Of a stretch of 64,000 nucleotides of DNA, positions 51,921 to 60,368 are shown one piece after another. The position numbers and the translations under genes are program-made. The notes beneath the pieces are model-generated. The model was not told the DNA's origin, made no database searches, and saw nothing but the letters and a program-made list of their open reading frames with translations. Source of the stretch: Pseudolabrys sp. Root1462 (lineage in GTDB: Bacteria > Pseudomonadota > Alphaproteobacteria > Rhizobiales > Xanthobacteraceae); contig NZ_LMFS01000001.1 in assembly GCF_001426945.1 (NCBI RefSeq), forward strand, positions 2,934,922 through 2,998,921, given 5' to 3'. Every line of letters begins with the position of its first letter. Position 1 is the stretch's first letter.

Positions 51921-52472
51921 TCACTTTGATGCATTTGAGGCTGCGCCGCCATTTGTTCTCCGAATCTCCCGAAGCTGCCTCAGCAGTGTCGCCATATCGG
52001 TTTCGGTGCTAGCGGGCATTGCCTTTCCACCTTTGAGCGACCATTTGTCGGGACGACGCGCGGCCAACCAATAAATCGCGGCTTTCACATCGGGCACGAC
52101 ATGCACCCGGTAGGGTGCGTAGATGGTTCGCCCGCGACGGCGGAATACTCTAACGTCAGTTCGATCATAGCCGAGGGCCCTTTGCAGAAGGCTGCGCTCG
52201 ACGCTTGCATCCGCCGCATCAATGCCAAACCGGCATGCTTCGCGAAACTCGGCGTGCTCTTGTACCCACTTTTCGATGGTCCCCTCGTCCACGCCCAATG
52301 CATCGGCCAGATCAAGGTCCGAGCCTCCAAGACGGCAAATGGCTCTAGCCACGCGCGCAAAACTCGCTTCGTATACCGGCGTGGGCGAGCGCCCGCCGTC
52401 CGCGGAAGCCCCCGCAGCACGTTCAGACTTAACTTTGGCCTCGGAAGATATTTTTGAAGATTTGGCGCGCAT
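51921..52472 (-). CDS. Terminase-small-subunit-like HTH protein (copy 2)
   Basis: A 183-residue protein with the same general layout as copy 1. The HTH-like GGSDLDLADALGVDEGTIEKWVQEHAEFREA is the phage small-terminase type. TDMATLLRQLREIRR near the C terminus aligns with TDLAALLRQMGEMRT of copy 1. It starts at the ATG at 52472, preceded on the minus strand by AGGATC. It has the same upstream repeat (52487-52593). Its divergence from copy 1 over most of the chain means that the duplication is old. An additional aromatic segment (IYWLAARRPDKWSLKG) is present in copy 2. Confidence 0.78.
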   Translation of the reverse strand: MRAKSSKISSEAKVKSERAAGASADGGRSPTPVYEASFARVARAICRLGGSDLDLADALGVDEGTIEKWVQEHAEFREACRFGIDAADASVERSLLQRALGYDRTDVRVFRRRGRTIYAPYRVHVVPDVKAAIYWLAARRPDKWSLKGGKAMPASTETDMATLLRQLREIRRTNGGAASNASK

Positions 52473-52486
52473 GCTGATCCTGCCCC

Positions 52487-52593
52487 GGATCGCACGTCTT
52501 GCGCGACATGGTTACGACGATGTGTTGATCGAGAATAGCGACGATTTGCGCCGAGCAGAGCCCCCTTGATTGTAAACTGTTGCAAACTCCACA
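52487..52593. repeat. Duplicated upstream sequence, copy 2
   Basis: About 107 bases that match 49678-49786 (20-base exact block at the gene-proximal end, and a GATTGTAAACT-N-TTGCAAA-N-TCCACA block at the far end). A plus-strand frame (MLILPRIARLARHGYDDV..., 32 residues, 52471-52569) starts on the complement of the terminase-like start codon. The remainder of the 52594-52797 interval holds no gene that I recognise. Confidence 0.85.
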
Positions 52594-52797
52594 ACATAAC
52601 GCGGCGCATTTACTGGGATATAAATCCTATAGCGCCAACGTGCCACCCCAATTAGCAGAACGAACCCAATTTTTTCAGCGTAAACAGCGACTTGAGAAAA
52701 CGCGCTGGCTCAAAGCCGATATAGACTACGCTCCGCGCCAATGCGCGGCGGTCGGCTCGCAAATACAAAGGTTGATTTGTCGATTATTTCGGATGTT

Positions 52798-52874
52798 TGG
52801 TAGCGGGGGAGGGACTTGAACCCCCGACCTACGGATTATGATTCCGCCGCTCTAACCAGCTGAGCTACCCCGCC
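52798..52874 (-). tRNA. tRNA-Met (CAT anticodon, elongator type)
   Basis: Cloverleaf on the minus strand: acceptor GGCGGGG pairs with CCCCGCT, and the anticodon arm is GCGGA-ATCATAA-TCCGT with CAT anticodon. The T-arm is CGGGGGTTCAAGTCCCTCC, and the 3' end CCA is genome-encoded. The GGCGGGGTAGCTCAGCTGG start matches alphaproteobacterial elongator tRNA-Met rather than initiator (CGCGGGG) or tRNA-Ile (CAT, GGGCC...) genes. Its 3' end faces the accessory island to the left. Confidence 0.95.
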
Positions 52875-52988
52875 ACTACCACGCCGATCGCAACCAGCGT
52901 GGGCGCGATATAGGAAAGCCCGGCGAAGCCTGTCAAGCAAGCTTCCCGGAAAACCCTGATCCACCGGCCACTTCAGCGAAAATCGCGT

Positions 52989-53342
52989 CTATTTCGGCTG
53001 GACGTTCGGATCGCCGCCGGGGCTGCCGGGCGGCGGGATCACCGGCATCCGCCCGCCCTCCGGGGCCGGCGCATGGATCTCCGGGTCGACCTGGGTCGGC
53101 GGACAGATGATGCCGTCCGATTGCGCCAGTTTCGAACTCAGATTCTCGTCCTTGGGCTTCTGCACCACGACGTCATTGCCCTGCCCCACCGTCGCGTGTG
53201 TGCCATTCGGCCCGCAGGCGGTGGCGTCACGCGTTTCCGCTTTGGGCGTCGCCGGAGCCTTGTCCGCCGGTGGCGACTGCGCCGCGGCCGAGCCTGCCGT
53301 CAGCATGGCCACCGACGCGAGCATCATCCAGATTGGTCGCAT
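52989..53342 (-). CDS. Secreted hypothetical protein
   Basis: A 117-residue protein with an N-terminal signal peptide (MRPIWMMLASVAMLTAGSAAAQ, probable cleavage after AAAQ). The mature part is Pro-rich and has one Cys pair (ACGPNG...IICPP). No family recognised. It likely is periplasmic or cell-surface. It stands alone between the tRNA and the PmtA-like gene, on the same strand. Confidence 0.7.
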   Translation of the reverse strand: MRPIWMMLASVAMLTAGSAAAQSPPADKAPATPKAETRDATACGPNGTHATVGQGNDVVVQKPKDENLSSKLAQSDGIICPPTQVDPEIHAPAPEGGRMPVIPPPGSPGGDPNVQPK

Positions 53343-53406
53343 GACGTCCTCCTGTACCGGAGGACAACGGTCGAGCGGGCGGGCCTGTTCCCGGCGGCAA
53401 AGCGCC

Positions 53407-54081
53407 TCAGGCGTTGCGCGTCTCGGTGGTGTCTAGCCTTGCAAACCGGATCAGCGCGAAATGGCCGAGCGGCGCCAGTGGCCTGCGCTCGACAATGCGC
53501 ACGCCGCCATGGCCTGCCGCCCAGTCGGCCAGCCGCGCAAACGAAAATTCCGGGCGCCAGCCGAGCTTGCGCGCCAGCGGCGCAAAGCACCGTTCGAACA
53601 GCCACCGAGCTCCGCTCTCGGCACCGATGTGATTGACCAGGATGATCTCGCCGCCCGGCTTGAGGACGCGCGCGAACTCGTCGAGCGTCGCCTCAGGGTG
53701 CGGCACCGCGGTGATCACGAACTGCGCGACCACGGCGTCGAACGAGCGATCGGGCAGCGCCATCGCCGCGGCATCCATCACCGCCAGGCCTTCGACGTTG
53801 TCGAGGCTCTGGTCAGCGACGCGTTGATGCGCCTTGCGCAGCATCGGCTCGGAGAGATCGATGCCGAGAATACGGATGTTGCGCGGATAGTCCGGCAAGG
53901 ACAAACCGGTGCCAACGCCAACTTCGAGAAGATGACCGCCTTGCGGTCCGCACGCCGCCGCCGCTGCATGGACCGCGGCGCTGCGCCCGGGCGCGAACAC
54001 CTTGCCGAAAACGAAATCGTAGACCGGCGCCCACAACGCATAGGCGCGCGCGACGCCGACTTTGTTGATATCGCCCCCCAT
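53407..54081 (-). CDS. PmtA-like phospholipid N-methyltransferase
   Basis: A 224-residue class I methyltransferase. ARAYALWAPVYDFVFGKVFAPGRSAAV at the N terminus and LLEVGVGTGLSLPDYP (SAM motif I) are characteristic of Rhodobacter-type PmtA, the phosphatidylethanolamine N-methyltransferase. IILVNHIGAESG and the basic end support membrane-surface action. It would make methylated PE and phosphatidylcholine. It lies 41 bases downstream of mnmA. Another methyltransferase specificity cannot be excluded without a database search. Confidence 0.8.
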   Translation of the reverse strand: MGGDINKVGVARAYALWAPVYDFVFGKVFAPGRSAAVHAAAAACGPQGGHLLEVGVGTGLSLPDYPRNIRILGIDLSEPMLRKAHQRVADQSLDNVEGLAVMDAAAMALPDRSFDAVVAQFVITAVPHPEATLDEFARVLKPGGEIILVNHIGAESGARWLFERCFAPLARKLGWRPEFSFARLADWAAGHGGVRIVERRPLAPLGHFALIRFARLDTTETRNA

Positions 54082-54122
54082 GGCCTTCTTCTAAATCGTT
54101 TTCTTCTTTTGGATTCGTGGGG

Positions 54123-55307
54123 TCAGGCGACAGATGCCCGCGCCTTGTTCGCCACTTGCGGCACATCCACCATGCCGACCGCGCTCTTGATGAAGCCGCC
54201 GCCGAGCACACGCGCCTGCCCTTCCGCCGTATCGTAGAATACGCAAGCCTGCCCCGGCGAAACGCCGTGCTCGCCGTCGACCAGATCGATTTCGTAATTA
54301 AGCGCCCCGCGGCGCAGCCAGGCCGCCTGCGGCGGCCGCGACGAGCGCACCTTCACGTACACCTCGAGGCGGCCATCGCCGAGCACATCGTCAATGTCGT
54401 TGTCGCCGAGCCAGTTGACGTCGCGCAGCAGGATGCTGCGCGTCTTGAGCGCCTCGCGCGGGCCGACGATGACGCGGCGGTGTTCGGCGTCGAGCCGCAC
54501 CACGTAAAGCGGCGAACCGGCCGCAACGCCGAGGCCGCGCCGCTGGCCCACCGTGAAATGAATGATGCCGGCATGCTTGCCGAGCACGTTGCCGTCGATA
54601 TCGACGATATCGCCTTCTTCGGCCGCGCCCGGCTTCAGGCGTTCGATCATATCGGCATAGCGGCCGTTCGGTACGAAGCAGATATCCTGGCTGTCGTGCT
54701 TGTCGGCGATCGCCAGACCGTACTGACGCGCGAGCTCGCGCGTTTCGGCCTTGGTGCGCTCACCAAGCGGGAAGCGCAGGATTTCGAGTTGCTCCTGCGT
54801 GGTGCCGAACAGGAAGTAGCTCTGGTCGCGCTCTTCCTCGCGCGCGCGGTAGAGACCGCGACGGCCCGACGGCAGCACGCGCGACGCCACGTAATGTCCG
54901 GTCGCCAGCACGTCGGCGCCGAGATCGCGCGCGGTGTGCAGCAGATCGTGAAACTTGATCGACATGTTGCAGGCGACGCAAGGCACCGGCGTCTCGCCGG
55001 CGATGTAGCTTTCGGCGAAGCGGTCGATCACTGCTTCCTTGAAGCGGCTCTCATAGTCGAGCACGTAATGCGGAATGCCGATCCGCTCGGCTACCGCCCG
55101 CGCGTCGTAGATGTCCTGGCCGGCGCAGCAGGCGCCCTTGCGATGGACCGCAGCGCCGTGGTCGTAAAGCTGCAGGGTGACGCCAACCACGTCATAGCCC
55201 TCGGCCTTCATCAGGGCGGCCGTCACCGAACTGTCGACGCCGCCGGACATGGCGACGACGACACGGGTATCCTGCGGGCGCTTGGCGAGATCGAGCGTAT
55301 TGGGCAT
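54123..55307 (-). CDS. mnmA: tRNA-specific 2-thiouridylase MnmA
   Basis: A 394-residue ATP-PPase. [12 protein letters not shown] (21-32) is the PP-loop, and PVPCVACN (C110 and C113) and [10 protein letters not shown] hold the catalytic cysteines. It thiolates U34 of tRNAs for Lys, Glu and Gln. It is convergent with nothing and divergent from fliK, with about 215 bases between. It is the first gene of a probable unit with the PmtA-like gene downstream. Confidence 0.96.
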   Translation of the reverse strand: MPNTLDLAKRPQDTRVVVAMSGGVDSSVTAALMKAEGYDVVGVTLQLYDHGAAVHRKGACCAGQDIYDARAVAERIGIPHYVLDYESRFKEAVIDRFAESYIAGETPVPCVACNMSIKFHDLLHTARDLGADVLATGHYVASRVLPSGRRGLYRAREEERDQSYFLFGTTQEQLEILRFPLGERTKAETRELARQYGLAIADKHDSQDICFVPNGRYADMIERLKPGAAEEGDIVDIDGNVLGKHAGIIHFTVGQRRGLGVAAGSPLYVVRLDAEHRRVIVGPREALKTRSILLRDVNWLGDNDIDDVLGDGRLEVYVKVRSSRPPQAAWLRRGALNYEIDLVDGEHGVSPGQACVFYDTAEGQARVLGGGFIKSAVGMVDVPQVANKARASVA

Positions 55308-55474
55308 GGCTTTCTCTTACACCATATGGCGGACCGCGGTGGCGAATGAAAGCACCCCGGTCATAACGGCAAATTCTGCCGCCCGGCCAGTTTGACCTGC
55401 TCTCAAGCGGCCACCGGCCGCGGCGCGGCCGGATCAACCCTCTGAATTATAAAAGGTTTCCGTCGCCGGTCGGC

Positions 55475-55489
55475 TGGCCTGCGGCTTGC
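55475..55489 (+). promoter_or_regulatory. Sigma-54 (-24/-12) promoter of fliK
   Basis: TGGCCTG-CGGC-TTGC with a GG to GC spacing of 10 bases and the A that usually follows the -12 element. The expected start of transcription (about 12 bases downstream) lies before the GGAGG ribosome site at 55511. The sigma-54 activator FlbD is encoded in the same window. Confidence 0.75.
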
Positions 55490-55522
55490 AACCGGATGAC
55501 AGGGAAATCCGGAGGTTCGCCA

Positions 55523-57061
55523 GTGTCTTACGTCGCGTCCGATTCTACCGCGTCCAACGCCGTGTTCCAGCAGGCGAGCCGGCAGGGCTTTGCCTCCGAC
55601 CGCGCGTCGTCACGCTCCAGCGGAACCTTCGACGACCTTCTGAATGCGATCCCCGACGCGCCGCCGGAACCGCCGGCCCCGAGCCGCGCCGATGCCCCTG
55701 CCCCGGACCGTAACCCGGCGCCGGAATCTCGCGCCGCCTCGCGCAACGATCGTCAGGACCCGCCGGCGCGCGCCGATCGGCCCGATCGCACCGACAACCG
55801 CACCCAATCGGACGACCAGCCGGCGAAATCGGCGAGCGATGCCTCGGCCCAGGCTCCGGCCAAGAGCGACAAGACCGCCACCGACGCGGCCGGCGACAAG
55901 AAGGCCGCCAAGGACGATGGCGCCGACAAGCCGGCCGGCGACGCCCAGGCCTCGGCTGCGGCTCAGCAAGCCGTCACCGCCGCCGCTCAACAGGTCGCGA
56001 CCCCGGCGTCCGCCATCGTGCCGCAGGCCGTCGTGATAGATCCGGCCGCTACCGCAGCGACGGCCACGGCTTCGGCCACTGCCGGCGATGCCGCGACCGG
56101 TGGCAAGGCCGCCACCGCCGCTCTGGTCGCCGCAGCCACGGCGACCCCGGGCAAGACAGCCGAACAGCCGGCCGCGGCGACCGCCGCTGCTACCGAACTT
56201 ACGCCCGACGATGCCGATGCGCTGAGCGCGCTCGCAGCCAAGGCCCAGCAGGGTCTCAAGGAGGCGCAAGGCGCCAAAACCGACAAGTCCGGCAAGAAAG
56301 CAACGGGCGACAAGCCGGCCGAGGCCGGCAAGACGACCGACACTCCCCTCGCGACGCTGGATCCAAATGCGCCACAGCAGGCCTCCGGCGACGGCAAGGA
56401 TGCCTCGGCGGCCAAGCCCGCGCAGGGCGATGCTATCGGGAAGCTCGCCGGCGACAGCCATCAGAGCGGAGAGAAGAAGCCGGCCGCTGACGCCGCCGCG
56501 CTGACACCAGCGGCCGCGGCGAAGACGCCGGATATCGCTCTGCCCCAGACGCTGGCGCCGGCCGCCCACACCGCTCAAGCTGCGGCCGCCGCCGCGCCCA
56601 CCGGCGCGGCCAGGTCGTCGGCCGACGACGCGCCCGTTTCGATCGGTAATGTCGCGGTCGAGGTCACCAGCAAGATCGCGTCAGGCAAGAACCAGTTCGA
56701 CATCCGTCTCGATCCGCCCGATCTCGGCAAGATCCACGTCAAGGTCAACGTTGATCGCGACGGCAACGTCATCACCCACATGGTCGCCGACCGCAGCGAT
56801 ACGCTCGACCTGCTGCGCCGCGACACCTCCGACCTGCAGCGCGCGCTTCAGGACGCCGGTTTGAAGACGTCCGATAACAGCCTGCAATTCTCGCTGCGCG
56901 ACCAGACTGCCAACCAGCAGCAGGGGCAGCAGCAGCAGAACGGCCAGGCCAGCCGCCTGGTCGCCGACGACGATCAATCGACGACCAACACTGCGACCAT
57001 CATTGCCCGCGATTACGGCGCCTACGGTTCACGGACCGGCGGCCTCGACATCCGGGTCTGA
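55523..57061 (+). CDS. fliK: Flagellar hook-length control protein FliK
   Basis: A 512-residue protein from the GTG at 55523, with GGAGG seven bases upstream; an ATG at 55496 is in frame. The first 370 residues are Ala/Lys/Asp-rich low-complexity sequence, as in FliK. The C-terminal Flg_hook domain (VAVEVTSKIASGKNQFDIRLDPPDLGKIHVKVNVDRDGNV) is clear. FliK measures hook length and switches the secretion specificity of FlhB. A sigma-54 promoter match lies upstream. flgD follows 22 bases after the stop. Confidence 0.9.
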   Translation: MSYVASDSTASNAVFQQASRQGFASDRASSRSSGTFDDLLNAIPDAPPEPPAPSRADAPAPDRNPAPESRAASRNDRQDPPARADRPDRTDNRTQSDDQPAKSASDASAQAPAKSDKTATDAAGDKKAAKDDGADKPAGDAQASAAAQQAVTAAAQQVATPASAIVPQAVVIDPAATAATATASATAGDAATGGKAATAALVAAATATPGKTAEQPAAATAAATELTPDDADALSALAAKAQQGLKEAQGAKTDKSGKKATGDKPAEAGKTTDTPLATLDPNAPQQASGDGKDASAAKPAQGDAIGKLAGDSHQSGEKKPAADAAALTPAAAAKTPDIALPQTLAPAAHTAQAAAAAAPTGAARSSADDAPVSIGNVAVEVTSKIASGKNQFDIRLDPPDLGKIHVKVNVDRDGNVITHMVADRSDTLDLLRRDTSDLQRALQDAGLKTSDNSLQFSLRDQTANQQQGQQQQNGQASRLVADDDQSTTNTATIIARDYGAYGSRTGGLDIRV

Positions 57062-57083
57062 TCATCTCCAAGAGGACCGCGCC

Positions 57084-57779
57084 ATGAGCGTCATCCCTAC
57101 AGGTACAAGCACGACCGGAAGCTCGTCGTCCTCGTCGAGCAGCTCGTCGACCGCGACCAACGATCAGATGATCGCCAGCAACTTCACGACCTTCCTGCAG
57201 TTGCTGACGACCCAGTTGCAGAACCAGAACCCGCTCGAGCCGCTCGATACCAACCAGTTCACCCAGCAACTGGTGCAGTTCGCGCAGGTCGAACAGCAGA
57301 TGAAATCGAACGATCAGCTGGCGAGCCTGCTGGCGCTGGAAAAAGGCGCGCAGCAGACCACCGCGCTCGCTTATGTCGGACAGACCGTCGTCGTGGACGG
57401 CTCCACTACCGCGCTCACCTCCACCGGGGCGACCTGGAGCTTCAACGCCACGAAGGTCGCGACAGCGTCGGTCACGATCAAGGATTCGACGGGCCAGACC
57501 GCCTACACCGGCACCTTCCCGGTCAATCCGGGGGCGCAGAAGTTCACCTGGGACGGCCACGGCACCGACGGCAAGACCTGGCCGGCGGGCAACTACACCA
57601 TGTCCATCACCGCGACCGATGCCAACGCCCAGTCGGTCGGCATCTCGACCGAAGTCCAGGCCGTCGTCGACTCCGTGGACCTGACGCAGGATCCGCCGAC
57701 ACTGTCGCTGAATGGCGCCGACTACACGATGGACAAGATCAAGCGCATCGTGCGCCCCACGGCCGCGTCTGCGGCGTAA
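57084..57779 (+). CDS. flgD: Flagellar hook assembly scaffold FlgD
   Basis: A 231-residue protein from the ATG at 57084, with AGAGGA nine bases upstream. The N-terminal serine-rich tract (SSSSSSSSS) is unusual but the signature FTTFLQLLTTQLQNQNPLEPLDTNQFTQQLVQFAQVEQQ is unmistakable. The middle has the FlgD-type Ig/Tudor fold (TWSFNATKVATASVTIKD, FTWDGHGTDGKTWPAGNYTM). FlgD caps the growing hook. It is followed by a GC-rich hairpin (57784-57812). Confidence 0.94.
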   Translation: MSVIPTGTSTTGSSSSSSSSSSTATNDQMIASNFTTFLQLLTTQLQNQNPLEPLDTNQFTQQLVQFAQVEQQMKSNDQLASLLALEKGAQQTTALAYVGQTVVVDGSTTALTSTGATWSFNATKVATASVTIKDSTGQTAYTGTFPVNPGAQKFTWDGHGTDGKTWPAGNYTMSITATDANAQSVGISTEVQAVVDSVDLTQDPPTLSLNGADYTMDKIKRIVRPTAASAA

Positions 57780-57783
57780 TAAC

Positions 57784-57812
57784 GAGACGGCCGCCGGACC
57801 GGCGGCTGTCTC
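57784..57812 (+). terminator. Hairpin after flgD
   Basis: A 14-base inverted repeat (57784-57797 with 57799-57812, one G-T pair) starting 4 bases after the flgD stop. No T-tract follows, so it is a possible terminator or mRNA-stabilising structure. The remainder of the 57813-58142 stretch holds an inverted repeat TAACC-AAAA-GGTTA near 58010 and the CtrA-like box for sciP. Confidence 0.5.
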
Positions 57813-58063
57813 TCGCCCCACGGGGCGGTTGGCCTTGCGCTTCCGCGGCGGATCGATCCGCAGTTCTTAATAAACAAACACGTTTTCAACTGCGGCCGCG
57901 CCGTCGGCGCACATCGAGCCCACTTCCACGACGGCTGCAAAGTACTAAATTCGCCCTATATCTATGGATAGCTTGGGCTCGGCGGTGCGATTATCCCGTC
58001 GCCAATCCGTAACCAAAAGGTTAGCGCGATCAGGCCAATGATTTCCTTATCGCCCGTTCTGGC

Positions 58064-58078
58064 TTAGGCAAATTTTAA
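58064..58078 (+). promoter_or_regulatory. CtrA-like box upstream of sciP
   Basis: TTAG-N7-TTAA, one mismatch from the CtrA consensus TTAA-N7-TTAA, 65 bases upstream of the sciP ATG. In Caulobacter the sciP gene is itself under CtrA control and SciP then limits CtrA-dependent transcription. Confidence 0.55.
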
Positions 58079-58142
58079 GCCGGGCTGTGTAGCTTTTGAC
58101 GCTGTGAGTAACAGTTAGTCCCGAGTCTTTGTGAGTACACCA

Positions 58143-58418
58143 ATGACCGAACCCCACCGCCCGAGGGTCAAATACGTCATCGGGCCCGATGGCAGTCCGC
58201 TCACCATTGCGGATTTGCCGCCGCCGACGACGAAACGCTGGGTCATCCGCCGCAAGGCCGAGGTGGTCGCTGCGGTGCGTGGCGGTCTCTTGTCTCTCGA
58301 AGAGGCCTGCGCCCGTTACACGCTGACCGTCGAGGAGTTCCTGTCCTGGCAGTACTCCATCGACCAACACGGCCTGGCCGGTCTGCGGACCACGCGCATC
58401 CAGCAATATCGCCAATAA
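58143..58418 (+). CDS. sciP: SciP-like CtrA inhibitor (DUF1153)
   Basis: A 91-residue protein. VKYVIGPDGSPLTIADLPPP and a helix-turn-helix (EACARYTLTVEEFLSWQ) match the SciP/DUF1153 family almost throughout. I start at the ATG at 58143, with a GTG at 58131 in frame. SciP binds CtrA or DNA and blocks CtrA-dependent activation of flagellar and cell-cycle genes. A CtrA-like box lies upstream and a strong bidirectional terminator downstream. Confidence 0.9.
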   Translation: MTEPHRPRVKYVIGPDGSPLTIADLPPPTTKRWVIRRKAEVVAAVRGGLLSLEEACARYTLTVEEFLSWQYSIDQHGLAGLRTTRIQQYRQ

Positions 58419-58439
58419 CGAGCGCGACCTGAATTTCGT

Positions 58440-58468
58440 AAAACGCCGGCCCTGGAGGCCGGCGTTTT
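58440..58468 (+). terminator. Rho-independent terminator after sciP
   Basis: A perfect 12-base-pair stem AAAACGCCGGCC / GGCCGGCGTTTT with a 5-base loop (58440-58451 with 58457-58468), ending in TTTT. It may act in both directions and it separates sciP from the fliF unit. Confidence 0.9.
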
Positions 58469-58572
58469 CCATTTCGCCCGGGTCCCTGTGCTGTCAGGTA
58501 GCGAGACGGCGCGGCCGGGCATGACCTTTTCCGGTTGCGCGGGCATTCCACAACGGCCCCTGCGGGAACTCG

Positions 58573-58589
58573 TTAACCGGGCGCTAACC
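58573..58589 (+). promoter_or_regulatory. CtrA-like box upstream of fliF
   Basis: TTAA-N7-CTAACC, one mismatch from TTAA-N7-TTAACC, about 70 bases upstream of the fliF start. fliF is one of the classic early CtrA-dependent flagellar genes in Caulobacter. Confidence 0.55.
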
Positions 58590-58655
58590 ATCTACTGGGC
58601 AAAACTTGCCGGGTCAGGCGTTCGATCGCGCCGCCCCGCTCGTTAGGGATGCCCC

Positions 58656-60368
58656 GTGCAAGGTCTGCTCGATTTTCTTAAGTCGCTTGGCGCCGCCCGT
58701 CTCGCCGCGATGGGCGCCGTCACGTTCGCCATGATCGGCTTTTTCGCCTTTCTGATGATGCAGATGACGGCGCCGGTCATGGTGCCGCTGTTCACCGACC
58801 TCTCGGTCGAAGACTCCAGCGCCATCCTCAAGGATCTCGAACGTCAGGCCATCGACTACAAGATCAAGAACGACGGCGCGATCATCATGGTGCCGAAGGA
58901 CAAGGTGGCGCGGCTGCGCATGAAGCTGGCCGAAAGCGGCCTGCCCAAGGGCGGCGGCGTCGGCTACGAGATCTTCGACAAGTCGGATGCCCTCGGCGCC
59001 ACCTCGTTCATCCAGAACATCAATCATCTGCGCGCGCTGGAAGGCGAACTCGCCCGCACCATCCGCTCCATCGATCGGGTGCAGGCGGCCCGCGTGCACC
59101 TGGTGCTGCCGGAGCGCCCCCTGTTCTCCCGCGACAAGGTCGAGGCCACGGCCTCGATCGTGCTGAAGGTGCGCGGCCAGCTCGAACAGACGCAGGTCCG
59201 GGCCATTCGTCACCTGGTGGCAAGCGCCGTCAACGGCCTGAAGCCGGAGCGCGTCTCGGTCGTCGATGAGACCGGTCGTCTGCTGGCCGACGGCGCGACG
59301 CCGGACAATCCCATCGGCGGCGTCGGCGCCGACGAGCGCAAGGTCGCCTTCGAGAACCGGATGCGCAACGAGGTCGAGAACATCGTGACCTCGGTGGTCG
59401 GTCCGGGCAAGGCGCGGGTGCAGGTCAGCGCCGACTTCGACCTCAACCGCGTCACCCAGACCCAGGACAAGTTCGATCCGGACAGCCGCGTGCTGCGCTC
59501 GAGCCAGACCCGCGAAGAGCAGAACTCGTCCAGTGAAGGCAAGGAAGGCGGCCAGGTCTCGGCCTCCAACGAATTGCCGGGCTCGAACAAGGACGGCACC
59601 AATAACGGTCCGAACTCCAAGGACCAGAGCAAGAAGACCGAGGAAATCGTCAATTACGAGATCTCGCGCACCACCAAGACCGAGGTGATCGAAGCCGGAC
59701 GGCTCAACCGCATCTCCGCCGCAGTGCTGGTCGACGGCCGCTACACCAAGAACGACAAGGGCGAGATGGTGTACGAGCCGCGCTCGAAGGACGAGATCGA
59801 CCGCATCTCGGCTCTGGTGCGCACCGCCATCGGTTTCGACGCCAAGCGCGGCGACCAGGTCGAGGTCGTCAATCTGCGCTTCGCCGACACCGCGCCGGTC
59901 TCGGTCGGCGGCGACGATGCCGGCTGGATGAAGTACTTCCAGTTCACCAAGGACGACATCATGGGCATCGCCGAGAAGGGCGTCATGGCGCTGCTCGGCC
60001 TGATCGTCGTCCTCATGGTCGTGCGTCCGCTGGTGCGCCGGGTGATCGCGCCCGACGCCGCCGAGAAGGCGCGATTGGCCGGTCTTGCCGGCGTCGCCGG
60101 CGCCATCGCCGGTCCCAGCGCCGTCGAGATCGGGCCCGACGGCAAGCCCCTCCCCTCGATCACCGACACCAGCGGCGCCAACATCGCCATCGTCAGCGGC
60201 GAAGAGCAGGTCGCCATCTCCAACCGCACCTCGGCGATGATCGACGTCGCCAAGGTGCAGGGCCAGGTGCACGCCCAGTCGGTGCAGAAGGTCGGGGAGC
60301 TCGCCGAAAAAAACCCTCATGAGGCGGTGGCTATCATCCGCAGCTGGCTGCATGAGGATGCCGCCTGA
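58656..60368 (+). CDS. fliF: Flagellar M-ring protein FliF
   Basis: A 570-residue protein starting at the GTG at 58656, with TAGGGA eight bases upstream. It has two membrane helices (about 22-42 and 437-457) on either side of the periplasmic ring-building domains ([66 protein letters not shown]). The C-terminal cytoplasmic tail binds FliG. The length is slightly above that of E. coli FliF (552). The stop overlaps fliG (TGATG). Confidence 0.96.
   Translation: MQGLLDFLKSLGAARLAAMGAVTFAMIGFFAFLMMQMTAPVMVPLFTDLSVEDSSAILKDLERQAIDYKIKNDGAIIMVPKDKVARLRMKLAESGLPKGGGVGYEIFDKSDALGATSFIQNINHLRALEGELARTIRSIDRVQAARVHLVLPERPLFSRDKVEATASIVLKVRGQLEQTQVRAIRHLVASAVNGLKPERVSVVDETGRLLADGATPDNPIGGVGADERKVAFENRMRNEVENIVTSVVGPGKARVQVSADFDLNRVTQTQDKFDPDSRVLRSSQTREEQNSSSEGKEGGQVSASNELPGSNKDGTNNGPNSKDQSKKTEEIVNYEISRTTKTEVIEAGRLNRISAAVLVDGRYTKNDKGEMVYEPRSKDEIDRISALVRTAIGFDAKRGDQVEVVNLRFADTAPVSVGGDDAGWMKYFQFTKDDIMGIAEKGVMALLGLIVVLMVVRPLVRRVIAPDAAEKARLAGLAGVAGAIAGPSAVEIGPDGKPLPSITDTSGANIAIVSGEEQVAISNRTSAMIDVAKVQGQVHAQSVQKVGELAEKNPHEAVAIIRSWLHEDAA

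Larger units (their letters stand above)
45164..52874. mobile_element. Accessory island next to tRNA-Met (phage-like remnant)
   Basis: The interval from the XRE regulator to the tRNA-Met gene holds small regulators, a Gp157/Rad52 pair, two terminase-small-subunit-like genes and several unknown genes, with no housekeeping gene. The tRNA end faces the island with its 3' end (52798), the usual integration side. I looked for a second copy of the tRNA 3' end and found none by eye. No integrase gene is seen, so the left border is not defined and may lie further left or have been lost. Confidence 0.5.

Noticed and set aside
45164-52874. Complete prophage or integrative element
   Set aside because: No integrase, large terminase, portal, capsid or tail gene is visible, and no duplicated tRNA end was found, so only an island of phage-like pieces is claimed.
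54117-55349. Plus-strand frame of 410 codons opposite mnmA
   Set aside because: It is the antisense shadow of mnmA, His/Arg-rich and without motif.
58590-58620. Second sigma-54-like match (TGGGCAAAACTTGCC) before fliF
   Set aside because: The GG to GC spacing is 8-9 rather than 10 bases, so it does not fit the -24/-12 rule.
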